Origin: Triticum aestivum
Taxonomy: Eukaryota > Streptophyta > Magnoliopsida > Poales > Poaceae
NCBI RefSeq assembly: GCF_018294505.1
Contig: NC_057807.1
Coordinates: 170,156,883 to 170,220,882, forward strand
Direction of reading: 5' to 3'
Length of the DNA stretch: 64,000 bases
Below, in pieces: positions 10,401-21,007 of this stretch. The first letter of the stretch is position 1; each line of letters opens with the position of its first letter. The notes under the pieces were generated by a model. That model did no database searches. It was not told where the DNA came from and was given only the letters and a program-made list of their open reading frames with translations. The position numbers were made by a program, and so were the translations under genes.

Positions 10401-10735
10401 ATAATTTCCGAAGCGAGGAGTTAATCTTCGACATAGTCCCGTTTCACAGTGGCTATCACGCTCTGCTCGGACGAACCGCGTTCGCAAAATTCAATGCGGT
10501 GCCGCATTATGCATACCTTAAGCTCAAGATGCCAGGCCCTCGCGGAGTCATCATGGTCAATGGAAACACGGAACGCTCCCTCCGGACGAAGGAACATACA
10601 GCGGCTCTCGCGGCAGAAGTACAGAGCAGCCTTTTAAGGCAATTTTCGAGTCCGGCCGTTAAACGGCCGGACACGACCAAACGCGCCCGGAGCAACATCA
10701 ACCAAGACCACCTGGCACGTTTCGAGCATGCGTAG
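7442..10735 (+). CDS. Gag-protease polyprotein (1097 aa), no polymerase
   Basis: The ORF is uninterrupted from the ATG at 7442 (MASSINNDAVLG) to TAG at 10733-10735. Residues 1-370 are acidic and probably disordered, with a basic patch near 285. Residues about 375-420 are charged and likely coiled coil (SLKKKQQQLQADQDLLADR). The Retrotrans_gag-like core spans about 550-720 (YDGTTDPAVWIEDYLLHI, GPARHWLNSLP). A CX2H...HX4C knuckle (CQIHG, then HTNRDCWVF) is at about 797-818. Protease motifs are RVLMDGGSSLNLLY (about 925-938) and ALLGRTAFAKFN (about 1005-1016); the DGGS form replaces the common D-T/S-G. The frame then closes and no RT follows. It would build capsid and mature it, but needs RT and integrase from elsewhere. 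Confidence 0.85.
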   Translation: MASSINNDAVLGETFLPGQIFVFGGFALRANSLGHLEQIESYAPGHQVRFGSLNFTADIRGDLILDGSETQPSVPHCHDGYDLTLPPDSALEAALESAPIYSSELIAQIEDGWLDTASGAATSMAMEPNTDLVPHKAHDSKAPDSLPESDPPTPVPVESDWTPVMEFTAVDIFHYSLFGDILNSLKHLSLSGEPWPDYGQDGWDMDDEEILNPPTTHFIATIDDLTDVLDYDSEDIDGMDDDAGHYQEPAPTGHWKTTSSYDIYMVDTPKDGDGEEAAEADSLKKQPKRQRQRRRSKSCHSKNGDSTTGDNSTPESAEDNPLQQDSAQEEAEASPHERAADEEVEDDNYIPPSGDEASLDDDEFIVPEDPIEQERFRRRLMATANSLKKKQQQLQADQDLLADRWTEVLAAEEYELERPSKSYPKRKLLPRLEEEAYNPASPAHNTADRPPRGRDREACKPSTKTVPRHRSKSAKPRGNTPDLRDILEDKARQSRSIYGSRRRPKTHDEYGRAGHNHSGRAEHSRQRSLELRRDIAQYRGAAHPLCFTDEVMDHQIPEGFKPVNIESYDGTTDPAVWIEDYLLHIHMACGDDLHAIKYLPLKLKGPARHWLNSLPAESIGCWEDLEAAFLDNFQGTYVRPPDADDLSHIIQQPDETARQFWTRLLTKKNQIVDCPDAEALAAFKHNIRDEWLARHLGQEKPKSMAALTSLMTRFCAGEDSWLARSNNLSKNAGSSDIKDRNGRSRRYKNKRRINSDSNDDTAVNAGFRGSKPGQRKKPFKRTTPGSSNLDRILDRSCQIHGTPEKPANHTNRDCWVFKQAGKLIAEHNDKGLHSDDEEETRPPNNRGQKGFPPQVLTVNMIYATHIPKRELKHALRDVYAMEPVAPKFNPWSSCPITFDRRDHPTSIRHGRFTALVLDPIVDGFHLTRVLMDGGSSLNLLYQDTVHKMGIDPSRIKPTNTTFKGVIPGVEASCTGSVTLEVVFGSPDNFRSEELIFDIVPFHSGYHALLGRTAFAKFNAVPHYAYLKLKMPGPRGVIMVNGNTERSLRTKEHTAALAAEVQSSLLRQFSSPAVKRPDTTKRARSNINQDHLARFEHA

Positions 10736-11904
10736 CAATGCGGCCCCAACCCCAGCCCTCGAACAATTGTAAGACAGACTCTCCGCGTACATAACTACGC
10801 CCTAGAGATACCATGGGTCCAGGGGAAGGGGCACGACCACAACAACCCCAGTGTGCGGCTCGACCACACCAGGGGCTCCCAAGTGTGTCGCTCTTTTCTT
10901 TTATTTTTCCTTTTTTATAGGACTCTGTCCGGCGGCGAACCTGCCGAACTCATGATGCAGCAGCTAGGGAGAGACAAAGGCTGCGACGAACACTCAGGTG
11001 GTCTCCATTACGACAATTAAATTTACACACCATTCCGCGGCCTACCCCTGGAGGAAGACGCCTTTAATTCGTCCAATCCCTTGCTTTCCGCACTATTTGT
11101 ATCATTCCGCACTCATAGCAGAACTTCTTGAATAAAATGCAGCACCTTCTGCCCATAAATGCATTGCTTTATATATATGTTTATTTACAACATGTTGCAT
11201 CCGTATATTTTGGTACGGCCGAATACACCAGGGGCTTATGTTCCCCGCATTATGGTGTGACAAGTCCGGCACCCCGAACTTATAGCATTATATGAATCGG
11301 CTCCGAATCATGTCTTGGGTCAATAGTTGGGTTTGCCCGGCTCCCATGTTTGGCACCTTACGTTTCCGTTCTATCGGCTAAGGTAGCACTGGGAGAACCA
11401 CTGCGATTGCGCCCCGGTTGATCCGGGTTAACGCCTCAGTGGAGAAAGCTAAAACTAACCGTCATGATAAGGCGAGAGACTGGTCGCTGTTCGAGAGGTT
11501 TTTTCGGGTCCTTAAAGGCCTACGCCGCTTCGAGCGAAGTTCCGGATAATGTCCGATGAAGGCGTGGATAGCGCCCCAAATTCGGTCTTCCGAATACTAG
11601 GGGCTTCGCCGAAATTTAAAATTATAGAATTCTATGGCTAAGTGAGAGTGTTCAAGCATTATAAGTCCGGTTGCCTTGTTCGTTGTGTTGAGCACCTCCC
11701 TAGATGGACCCAAATATGGGAACAAGAGTGCTCAAGTTTATCCCGAACACCCCAGCACTAGTGCCATGGGGGCTGAAGCCAACGACTTGCCATCTCTCAG
11801 ATTTTATAAACGGCCGCACAGAAGGTAATATTTTAAATTAAAATAAGCATTGCTTAGCGCGTATGAACAATGTTTTCAAGCGCACAGGATACTACATAGA
11901 AAGT
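10736..11904 (+). other. Non-coding spacer between gag-protease and antisense gene
   Basis: There is no convincing ORF on either strand. The spacer contains pyrimidine-rich stretches (TTTTCTTTTATTTTTCC near 10,900), GGGGCTTATG/GGGGCTTCGCC phrases, and an AT-rich end near 11,830. It would hold the 3' ends of both convergent transcription units, the sense gag-protease and the antisense gene. Confidence 0.5.
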
Positions 11905-14900
11905 TCACTCAATAATTACATCTCGAGGGCACTCATCCGCAATCTTGCGGGCACCCTTCAGGACAGTCTTATAGTACATTTCGGGCGTACGATATTCCTT
12001 GCCCGCTCGTGGCGCGTTAGTGATCAGTTTCTCTGCATCCAGCTTGCCCCAATGCACCTTTGCGCGGGCAAGGGCCTGACGAGCACCTTCAATACAGGCG
12101 GAGCGCTTGATGACCTCCACCCAGGGGCACGCATCCACCAGCCGCCGTACGAGGCCGAAATATCTCCCGGGCATGGCCTCTCCAGGCCACAGCCGGACTA
12201 TGAGGCCCTTCATGGCCCCCTCGGCTACCTTGTGGAGTTCGACCAGCTGCTTCAGCTGGTCGCTAGGAGGCACCGGATGGCCGGCCTCAGCATACTAAGA
12301 CCAGAAGACCTTCTCCGTTGAGCTTCCCTCCTCGCCATAGTAGAATACGACGGCATCGGATACACAACGAGGCAAATCTGCAAACGCCCCTGGAGAGCTC
12401 CGAAATCGGGTAAGTGTCAGGTAGTTTACATTAACATGCTTGCTTTGCATGAAAAATGCCTTACCCGCCGCTATTTTCTTCACATCTTCCACCTCCTGAA
12501 GGGCCTTATGGGCCTCGGCCTTGGCGGCTTTGGCACTTTTGAGAGCCGAGGCAAGCTCGGACTCTCGAGTCTTGGACTCATGCTCCAAACTCTCATGCTT
12601 TTCCATGAGAGCCTGGAGCTCTTGCCAAACCACCGCCACCTGCGCCTCCTGCTTTTCTCGCTCCATCCGTTCCGCGGCCCCATTATGTTCGGCCGTGGAC
12701 ACGGCCTCCTTCAGGGCTGCCACCTCGTTCATGGCCCCTGCAGTACCCATGTTATCCTTGTTATTCTTTTATTGCAACCTAAATCCTTTTCTGTAAGGTA
12801 ACTATTCAAAGTGGTGTTACTCACCTTCTTTCTCCTGGAGCTGCTTCTTGGCACGGCCGAGCTCTTGCTCGGACCGCTCTAGCTCCTGCTTCAAAGCACC
12901 GACCTCCGCCGTCAGTGCGGCAGAGGTCAGCAGTACAGCCTGCACACCCATATTGACATAATTTTTTAGCAACCCTGCGTATATCTTTTTAGATCCTCAG
13001 TCCGGCTTTTCTTTCCGAACACCGAACCAAGCATTAGGGGCTACTGTCTATGCGGTATTACATTACATAATTTTAACTTCTTACCTCAAAGCCTGTTAGA
13101 AGGCTATTGCAGGCTTCGGACAGCCCGCGCTTGGCGAGCTGCACCTTCTGAATCACCGCACTCATGATTGTGCGGTGTTCTTCCTTGATGGAAGCGCCTT
13201 GAAGCGCCTCCAACAAGTTATCCGGCGCCTCCGGTTGGACGGAGGCCGCCGGCGTCACGGTCTTGCCCTTCTTACGAAGGGCCCGCCGGCCGGACTCCAG
13301 AGCCCTTGCGGGTTCCGATGTGGAGTCCAGCGCAAAGTCCGGGAGGCCGCCTTGTGGCGCCTCCGGAGCCTCCCCCTGATGGGTCCCTCCTTGGGACCCC
13401 ACCTCAGCGTCCTCAGTGGCGCGAGGGGTAGAGGCCGTCGGGATGGAGTCCACATCCGACGGAGCCAATGACCCGCTCGATGAAGCGGGGAGATCATCAT
13501 CGGCCGGACTGTAGGCAGTATGCGGCATTAGAAGGACGCTATGTGACATAACAAGAAATTATAAATCATTCAGGAATCCGGATACTTACGATCTCGCCGG
13601 AGGCCTGGCCCTTGAAGGCCATTCTTCCTCGCCGACGTTGATGTTGGCGGAGCTGTCCGGGGGAATAGTCCTTCCCTTCTTGGACCTTTCGGCCTCCCCT
13701 GTTGGGGAAGCCTTCCTCTTCCTCTCTCCCTCCTCTGGGAGAGAGTCCTCTTTCTCCTCCTCGCTTTCGGGGGAGGAGTCTGCCTCGAAGTCGTCGGACA
13801 CCTGAAAACAGGAACTCTTTCGAGTACCTGTGGCCTCCTTCTTGGCCTTCTTCTCCGGCACCACGTGCAGTGCCGGAACCAGCAGCCTCGCTAGACGGGT
13901 GTCTACTGGGTTTTCTGGCATGGGAGCTGGGCAGTCGATCTGCTCTGCCTTCCTCATCCAGTCCTGTCAAAGGAAAAGGGGAAATTAAAGCCCGCATAGA
14001 GTCAAACTATGAAAAGCAAGTGTCCCGTAAAGGGGTAGAATCACTTACCTCGTCAGCTTGGCGCTGCGAGCGAAATCCGCGATCTTCAGTCGCGGATGCG
14101 GGGGCTTCAGCGCCCTTAAACAGCACCCTCCAGGCGCCTTTGTACGTCGTGTCGAAGAGCCCGCTCAGCGCCTGGTGCTGTTCCGGATCGAACTCCCACA
14201 GATTGAATGCCCTCTCTTGGCATGGGAGAATCCGGCGGACGAGCATGACTTGGACCACGTTAACTAGCCTGAGCTTCTTCACCAGCTTCTGGATACAGGC
14301 TTGGAGTCCCATCACCTCCTCCGAACTACCCCACAGCAAGCCCTTCTTTTTCCAGGAGGTGAGCTACGTGGGGATACCAGATCTGAACTCGGGGGCTGCC
14401 GCCCATGTAGGGTCGCGCGGCTCGGTGATATAGAACCACCCCGATTGCCATCCCTTGACGGATTCCACGAAGGCCCCTTCGAACCACAAGACGTTGGGCA
14501 TCCTGCCCAACATGGCGCCTCCGCACTCCACTTGAGTGCCCTTCACTACCTTCGGCTTGACATTGAAGGTCTTGAGCCATAAGCCGAAGTGGGGCTAGAT
14601 GCAGAGGAAGGCCTCGCACACGACGATAAACGCCGAGATGTTGAGGATGAAGTTTGGCGCCAGATCATGGAAATCCAGGCCGTAGTAGAACATGAGCCCC
14701 CAGACAAAGGGGTGAAGTGGAAAGGCCAGTCCGCGGAGGAAATGGGGGAGAAAAACAACCCTCTCATGGGGCCTGGGGGTGGGGATGAGCTGCCCCTCGT
14801 CGGGCAGCCGGTGCGCGATGTCGCCGGACAGATAGCCGGCGCCGCGCAGTCTTTCGATGTGCTCCTCCGTAACGGAGGAGGTCATCCACTTGCCTCCCGC

Positions 14901-14909
14901 TCCGGACAT
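11905..14909 (-). pseudogene. Antisense five-exon gene of 'putative gypsy type transposon' class, with two premature stops
   Basis: Exons inferred from GT/AG junctions are 14909-14049, 13963-13590, 13538-13085, 12939-12825 and 12737-11905. Donors read GAG|GTAAGTGA, ATC|GTAAGTAT, GAG|GTAAGAAG and AAG|GTGAGTAA; acceptors include TTTGACAG and GTGTGCAG. Exon 1 carries the motif block ERVVFLPHFLRGLAFPLH, FYYGLDFHDLAPN and ISAFIVVCEAFL, typical of the family I recall as Transposase_28 (PF04195), despite its name a retrotransposon-associated protein of unknown function. Exons 2-3 are acidic and low complexity, exons 4-5 coiled coil (LKQELERSEQELGRAKKQL), and exon 5 ends in a conserved-looking globular part (KGLIVRLWPGEA, LVRRLVDACP). 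In-frame TAG codons at 14597-14595 and 12297-12295 both fit CAG-to-TAG change. The function is unknown. Confidence 0.7.
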
Positions 14910-15020
14910 GGGCGGAGAAGGTCGAGACGGGATGCGCGAACTTGGGCGCTGGAGCTCGAGCGCGCGGAGATAGATAAGCAAAGGAGGAAGAAGGCGTAGG
15001 TGAAAAGGTGAATGCTTATC

Positions 15021-15030
15021 CCTTATATGT
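15021..15030 (-). promoter_or_regulatory. TATA box of the antisense gene
   Basis: On the minus strand this reads ACATATAAGG, 115 bases ahead of the ATG at 14909, followed by a pyrimidine-rich leader (CTTCTTCCTCCTTTGC). Spacing and composition suit a plant core promoter. The role is inferred. Confidence 0.5.
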
Positions 15031-15309
15031 AGGCGGACGAAGACTATGCGTCCCCACCTGCCTGTAAAACTCGCTTATCTCCCAAGCGTCACCTGGGAGC
15101 ATGGTAGCAGTGTCCACTCGGCGTCGCCTGTGATGCCCATCATCCCAGTCCTTCAGGGTTTTTCTTCTTTTGTTTCCCTGCGCGGAATTGTGGAAAGCCC
15201 CGTGAGGGTATGTAAAGAACTGTAATGCCTTTGTTTTAACGTTATCCTTCGTAGTACTGTGTTGAAATTGCATGTCCCATTCTGGCATGGTTCCCGCTTT
15301 CCGTTCTCG

Positions 15310-15860
15310 AGGTAGCTTAGCGCTCTACGCTGACAAGACCCAGTCCCCAGGCAAGCTTCAGCTGTCGCTGGTATGCCAGGTCGCGATGCTGTGGTCAAGG
15401 CCAGGAGGTGAGCAGCCCAAGGTTCGTTGAGTGCTCATGAGGCGAAATGCTCAAGAGGTTCCCTTTGGTGTGCAAGCAGCTCCCTAAAGGCCGGAAAGGA
15501 TGGCGACATTGCTCGAGCAAGGCTGCGACGGTCGTGGGATTGAGTTGTGGGGTTCACGCTGATATGCACGGGTGACTTATCTTAGTGAGCCTGTGGTGAT
15601 TCCCTTGTGGTGCCCAATCATGCCTTAATGGTGACGCCTCTAGGCAGGGCTCGCACCGACCATCCACTTTCCTCGCTCGTCTAGGTGCTCTACTTCCTTG
15701 GTTCTCGGCCCTCAAGCAAGGCTCAGCCGCCGCTGGTATGCCAGGTCATGATGCCATGGTCAAGGCCAGGGGGTGAGGGCTGTAGAGCCAGTAGGAGCTC
15801 CTGAGGCGCGATGCTCAGGAGCCTCCCCTTTAATGTGCAAGCGACTTGCTTGAGAAGGGG
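15310..15860 (-). repeat. Two-copy direct repeat in the tail of copy B
   Basis: This is the counterpart of the duplication at 5283-5830. Both units, on the minus strand, contain a TGCACA(T/C) box, a GAGCATCGCGCCTCA-like box, CCTGGCCTTGACCA, then CGACCTGGCATACCAGCG or near match. The offset is roughly 360 bases, the same as in copy A. Confidence 0.55.
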
Positions 15861-16383
15861 GCGACCGTCATGCCTGCCCGTGATTAAGCTCCAGAGGTCC
15901 CTGTGAGTTAGCCTGTGGGGGAGAATATGACCCCAGACCATGCTTGCTACCTATCCATTGATCTTTCCGGAAGACGATCGATGCATTGAGGACCTGGCGA
16001 GGTGACGTGTGCGGGGCAGGCTGCGAGCTAGAGCTCATCCCTCAGATTTTTCAGCATTGCAGGGATGGACCCAAGCACAAGTGTCGTGCTAGCATGTGTA
16101 GCCCCCGTTGCGGGATGAGCAAAAGGCGGGTCAGCAACATGGAGAGGCCGCAAGAAGTAATAGACCTCCAAGCATGCGGATGATAACCATAAAGCAACTC
16201 ATGGAAGAAGGTGAAGCTAGTTCTGATGAATGCAAGAAGGATACAAGCCATAGGGACGGACCCACACAGCTTGGGGATAGTGCATCCTGAGGGGCACCCC
16301 CAACTGAACGAACTAAAAGATATCACCTGGTACCGTTGCTGAAGAGACGTTGGAGTAGTAGGAGACGTGCGCTGCAATAGTCA
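15861..16383 (-). other. Non-coding tail of copy B
   Basis: The segment aligns on the minus strand with 2652-3128 and 5229-5290 of copy A. There is no supported ORF. It spans the site corresponding to the solo LTR insertion in copy A and shows no trace of that insertion. Confidence 0.5.
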
Positions 16384-16860
16384 CTCCTCATGAGCCGCCC
16401 TGGCCCTCAACCTCGGGAGGCTCTGGAGGTCCGGGCGGCTCGTGAGGATCCATCGCCATCTCTGCTTGGATCGCCTGGTGCCTGGCCTCCTGGGCTGCTA
16501 GGATGCCCCGAATGTGGCGCTGGGATGCGGCAGCCGCATTCAGCAAACCGAAGGGCATGCAAACGTAGCTGTGAGGGGGACTCTCGCATCGGCCAACATG
16601 GGATGGCTAGAAGAGCTCCTGAGACGCGACCCTGTTGAGCCCAAGGATTTCAACGCAAACGCGCAGCTCCCCATCCTCGCCTAGGCAGGGAGCAGCACCG
16701 GGTGGTGGGCGGCGATTGCCCGCATAGCTCTTGCCTCCTGAATCTCCTTGATTGCGTTGGTGATGAAGTCCTGAGTGCCTGATGCCTCATGCCCTGCGCT
16801 TTCTTCATGGAAGCGCGCACTAAAGCACACCTCCACATGGTGCCCAAGCGCGTCCTTCAT
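16384..16860 (-). pseudogene. Collapsed reverse-transcriptase remnant of copy B
   Basis: The minus strand shows the same shortened arrangement as 2160-2651. A GLNRV-like piece is followed closely by a CMPFGLLNAA-like piece, then RGILAAQEARHQAIQAEM and a proline-rich end. No YLDD motif, RNase H or integrase is present. Frameshifts and stops are frequent. Confidence 0.55.
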
Positions 16861-16934
16861 GACGTTGTCCTGGTTAGTGGCCCTCTAGAGGAGAGCCTCC
16901 GAGCCTAGCCTGAGAGGGCGTTGGGCGCGCCTTC

Positions 16935-17718
16935 CTATGCGAGAGGGGAAGGCCCCTCGTCCGTGGACACAAGGCTTGAGGCGGCATCACCGGACGCCCC
17001 ACCCTCCTGAGATCCTTGGTGGAGCAGCTGCTTCTTCTTCTTGGGAATGACCTCTGGAGGGTAGGGAGCACCCTCGTCGTTTGGGTTCTCGACCGCTGCA
17101 GCCTGGTAGGAGCGCTCGAGAGAGCACACCACATCCTTCTCTTCGCAGGCGATCATGATGATGCCACAGTTTCCTGGCATTTTGAGAACATTGTAGCCAT
17201 GGTGGGTGACCGCCATGAACTTGTCCAGAGTCGGGTACCCAAGGATGGCGTTGTACGGGACATAGATATTTGCAACATCGAAGTCAATGAGCTCGGTGCG
17301 GTAGTTGTCGCACTTGACGAAGGTGACAGTGAGGCGGACCTGCCCTAACAGGGTGGTGGAGCCGTCGGTCACTCCTGAGAAAGGCTTGGTAAGCTGAAGC
17401 TCGTGGTATATGGCACTTGGAGCCTGTTGAACGTCTAGACAGAGAGAACATTCAGCCCTGCGCTGCCATCAATGAGTGTCTTGGTGACGAGTACGTTGCT
17501 AATGCTGGGCGAGCAGAGCATTGAGAGTGTGGCGGCTATGGGCGTGCACTTGATCTGGTCAGAGGAGTCAAAGGTGATGGAGTACTTGGACCACCCGAGC
17601 GGGCGCATTGCCTTGAGCTTGGGGAGGGCTACGTCCACCTCACACGCGAACTGCTCGAAGATGCGATGGGAGGCTGGGGCCTGGGAGCCTCTCAAGCTGT
17701 AGGCGGTGGCACGGGGCT
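16935..17718 (-). pseudogene. Aspartic protease region of copy B, decayed
   Basis: The frame 17695-17435 gives LVTKTLIDGSAGLNVLS (catalytic segment). The frame 17372-16935 gives DNYRTELIDFDVANIY, AILGYPTLDKFMAV and HHGYNVLKMPGN, followed by an acidic-lysine tail. The two are separated by one frame break near 17,400. The catalytic block is D-G-S-A where copy A has D-G-G-A. Confidence 0.7.
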
Positions 17719-17723
17719 CTTGG

Positions 17724-17954
17724 TAGCACTATTTTGATTTTCGGTCGAAAAAACTCTGCCGAATTTCGGCCATCTCGGCCTTGGCCAAAAGTATTTTTAG
17801 GCCAAAACTGGTCAAATTTGGTAAATTTCGGTCGAATTTAAGTCAAATTGCAGTCAAAATTTTGTCCAATTTCAGCCGAAATTTTTGAAAACAGCCGAAA
17901 TTCGGCCATCTCGGCCTAGCGCGAAAAAAGCTCAAACCGAAAATCAAAACATAG
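17724..17954. mobile_element. 231-bp MITE with CTTGG target duplication
   Basis: The segment is AT-rich and dominated by TTTCGGTCGAA and GCCGAAATT motifs. The ends are inversely related: TATTTTGATTTTCGG on the left and CCGAAAATCAAAACATAG on the right. It is flanked by CTTGG at 17719-17723 and 17955-17959. Copy A at about 1313-1330 (read inverted) provides the empty site, with the flanks joined and one copy of the target. There is no ORF. The superfamily is not determined; 5-bp duplications and short imperfect ends leave several options. Confidence 0.7.
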
Positions 17955-17959
17955 CTTGG

Positions 17960-18944
17960 AAGCCCCCAGCCCCCTCGTCTTGGTGGTGGTCCTCATTCCT
18001 TCTTGGTGGTGGCGGAAGCGGGGGGAGACCAGTGTTGCCCTGAGGATGGTCCTCGTGAGGCTGATCCCTCCAGGTGTGCTCACCAGGCTGGCCCTGCCAG
18101 CGGTCCTCCCGAGGCTAGTCACACCACTCCTGATGATGGTCACGACTGTCCCAACGTCATCCACCTCGGCCTCTTTCGCGATCGTAGCCTCAATCGTTGC
18201 ACTCGGAGCGACGACCGAGGTGCCCGTCGCGGATGGCCCTAAGCTCTTGGCAGTCGTTGGTGTTTTGGCTGTGCATGTTGTGGAAGACGCAGAACGGGCA
18301 GCTACCCTTGGTGACTCTGGGTGATCACAGCCGCGCTTCATTTCTGGATCGGCCGCGAGTACGTCCGGTCCCTTGCGCTTAACGTCCTTGGCCTTGGCCT
18401 TCTTGTCTTCTGGGTCTGCATCAGGGAGCTCGAGGAGGGAGAGGCGTCCCTCCTCAGCTCTCGCTCACTTGGTTGACATGTTGAACATCTCGAGGGCCAT
18501 GCACATGCCTTCGTGTCTGGTGAGCTCCTCCTCCATCTTGAGGTCACGGACGCCATCAGTGAACACCGAGATGATGGCTTCGTCCGACACCTTGGGGATC
18601 TTAAGGCAAACGCTGCTGAAGCACGGGATGTACTTCTACATGGTCTCTCCTGGCAGCTGCTTGATGCACGCAGGTCACCCGCGGCCGGCGTACGGTCGCG
18701 AGTGCCCTGGAAGTTGGCGATGAAGCGCTCCCGCATTTCGTCCTTGGAGGAGAATGATCCCGCGGTGAAGTTCAGGAGCCACGAACGCGCATTGTCCATG
18801 AGGGGCATGGGGAACTAGTACGCCATGATCTTTTCTTCGCCACCGGCCGCCTTGATGCTCAGCTCGTCAGCTGCAGAAACTCGGCAGGGTCAGGGGTGCC
18901 GTTGTAGCGTGGAGGTAGGTCAGGCTTGAACTTCCCCGGCCAGA
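17960..18944 (-). pseudogene. gag of Gypsy copy B, decayed
   Basis: Minus-strand fragments include MDNARSWLLNF and EMRERFIANFQGTRDR in one frame. Further pieces in shifted frames match copy A's QRFN/IPKVSDEA block and the H/C knuckle (about 18,300-18,240). The 5' part is cut by the Athila-type LTR at 18945. Several frameshifts separate the fragments. Confidence 0.7.
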
Positions 18945-20176
18945 TGATACATCTCCAACGTATCTATAAATTTTGATTGTTCCATGCTATTATATTATCT
19001 GTTTTGCATGTTTAATATTCATTTTTATGCTATTTTATATTATTTTTGGGACTAACCTATTAACTGAGGGCCGAGTGCCAATTTTTTTTCCTATTTTAGA
19101 GTTTCGTAGAAAAGGAATACCAACCGGAGTCCAAATGGAATGAAACCTTCGCGATGATCTTTCTTGGACTGAAAGGAAACCAGAGGACTTGGAGATGAAG
19201 TCGGAGACGCAACAAGGCGGCCACGAGGCAGGAGGGCGCGCCCAGGGGGTAGGCCGCGCCCCTACCCTCGTGGGATCCTCGTAGCTCCCCAGACCTAGTT
19301 CCTTCGCCTATATATACTCTTATACCATGAAAACATCCCGGAGAGCCACAAAACAAGTTTTCCACTGCTGCAACCTTCTGTACCCGTGAGACCCATCGAG
19401 GGACCTTTTCCGGCGTCCTGTCGGAGGGCGATTCGATCATGGAGGGCTTCTACATCAACACCATTACCCCTTCGATGAAGCGTGAGTAGTCTACCATAGA
19501 CCTTCTGGTCCATAGTTATTAGCTAGATGGCTTCTTGTCTCTCTTTGATTCTCAATGCAATGTTCTCCTCGATGTTCTTGGAGACATATTCGATGTAATA
19601 TTATTTTGTGGTGTGTTTTCCGAGATCCGATTTATTGTGGATTTGTGATCAAGATTATCTTTGAATATTATTTGGTTCTTCTGTGAATTCTTATATGCAT
19701 GATTTGATATCTTTACAAGTCTCTTCAAATTATCGGTTTAGTTTGGCCTACTAGAATGATCTTTCTTGCAATAGGAGAAGTGCTTAGCTTTGGTTTCAAT
19801 CTTGCGGTGTCCTTTCCCAGTGACAGTAGGGGCAGCAAGGCACATATTGTATTGTTGCCATCAAGGATAAAAAGATGGGGTTTTCATCATATTGCTTGAG
19901 TTAATTCCTCTACATCTTGTCCACTCATAATGCGTTACTCCGTTCTTTATGAACTTAATACTCTAGATGCATGCTGGATAGCGGTCGATGTGTGGAGTAA
20001 TAGTAGTAGATGCAGGCAGGAGTCAGTCTACTTGACACGAACGTGATGCCTATGTTCATGATCATTGCCTTAGATATCATCATAACTATGCACTTTTCTA
20101 TCAATTGCTCGGCAGTAATTTGTTCACAATATTTGCTATTTTGAGAGAAGCCACTAGTGAAACCTATGGCCCTCGG
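18945..20176 (+). repeat. Athila-lineage LTR, first segment
   Basis: The segment starts TGATACATCTCCAACGTATC and has a TATA box at 19311-19318 (TATATATA). It contains the phrases GCAAGGCACATATTGTATTG and GATGCAGGCAGGAGTC, which are also found inverted in the LTR at 37038-38614. It stops at 20176, where the chromovirus is inserted, and resumes at 35032. It resembles Sabrina/WHAM-type LTRs from memory. It is inserted in the gag of copy B; the base 5' flank is CCAGA. Whether a full element or solo LTR was present cannot be seen, because the right end lies beyond copy C and outside the window. Confidence 0.8.
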
Positions 20177-21007
20177 TGTCACATCCTAGTGAGCCATGCA
20201 TTAGAGTGTTGCATCATGTTTACTCTTTCATCAGAAACTTGAAATGGGGATCTGTGAAACCCTCAGAATCTTTTTGAAAATGATCCAAAGAAAAATTTCT
20301 CCAAAAAGGTCCAAGAAAATGCTCATGTTGCTCTCTGAAAATATTGGACAGAGATAAAAATCAAACCAATATTTTTAAGAGCTCACAGGTATTTATTTTG
20401 GGCATTTGGAATTAATGCATAATTATTTGCATTGGAAATATATTATTATATATATTAATATATGTCCAAATATTATGCCATTTATAAAGGAGCTCTGGAA
20501 TAATATATATAGCTCCTGCAAAAATTGGCATAAGTTAAATAAATGATTTAATATATTTTTTTTTAAATCAAAACAAATGTCAGAAATTAGAAAACAGAAA
20601 ATAATTAACAGGAGGAGCTTACCTGGGCTCCTCCACTGTGCGGCCCAGCCAGCTGGCCGGCCCAGCCAGCAGCCGGCCCAGCCCATCTCCCTCCTCTGTC
20701 GTCTTCGTCCCGACAGAGGGAGGGGAGTGTGGCCGGCGCGCGCGCGCGCCACCGCGCCACGCCACCTCTCTCCCAGCCTGCCTGCCCTCCCCTCCTCGCC
20801 TCGATGCCCTGGACGACGCCACGCCTCCCCCCCTGCTCTCTCTCACTCTCCCCCGGCTCTTCCTTCCTCTCCCTCGCTCTCTCTCTCACACGGCCGAACA
20901 CCACCGTCGCCGCCGTTCGCCATAGCAGCCATCTCCGGCCACCCCTCGCTCCCCCAACTAGCTCAGAAGCTCCGCCACGACCCCCTCTTCCTCCCCACCG
21001 CTCCACA

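Larger units (their letters stand above)
6883..15040 (+). mobile_element. Ty3/Gypsy element with gag-protease ORF and antisense gene, 3' LTR missing
   Basis: The layout is LTR (6883-7388), gag-protease ORF (7442-10735, +), about 1.2 kb of non-coding DNA, then an antisense multi-exon gene (14909 to 11905, -) with its TATA at about 15,025. No RT, RNase H or integrase is found. Large grass Gypsy elements are known to carry such antisense genes just inside the 3' LTR. That LTR is absent here; sequence of copy B begins near 15,100. The right boundary is therefore inferred. Confidence 0.6.
15100..18944 (-). mobile_element. Non-autonomous Ty3/Gypsy element, copy B (inverted)
   Basis: Reading leftwards from 18,944, the order is gag, protease, collapsed RT remnant and non-coding tail, matching copy A throughout. 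The gag end is cut by an Athila-type LTR at 18945. A 231-bp MITE lies between gag and protease. The left boundary, near 15,100, is where similarity to copy A fades; no LTR is seen there. Two-unit repeats occur in the tail, as in copy A. Confidence 0.7.
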
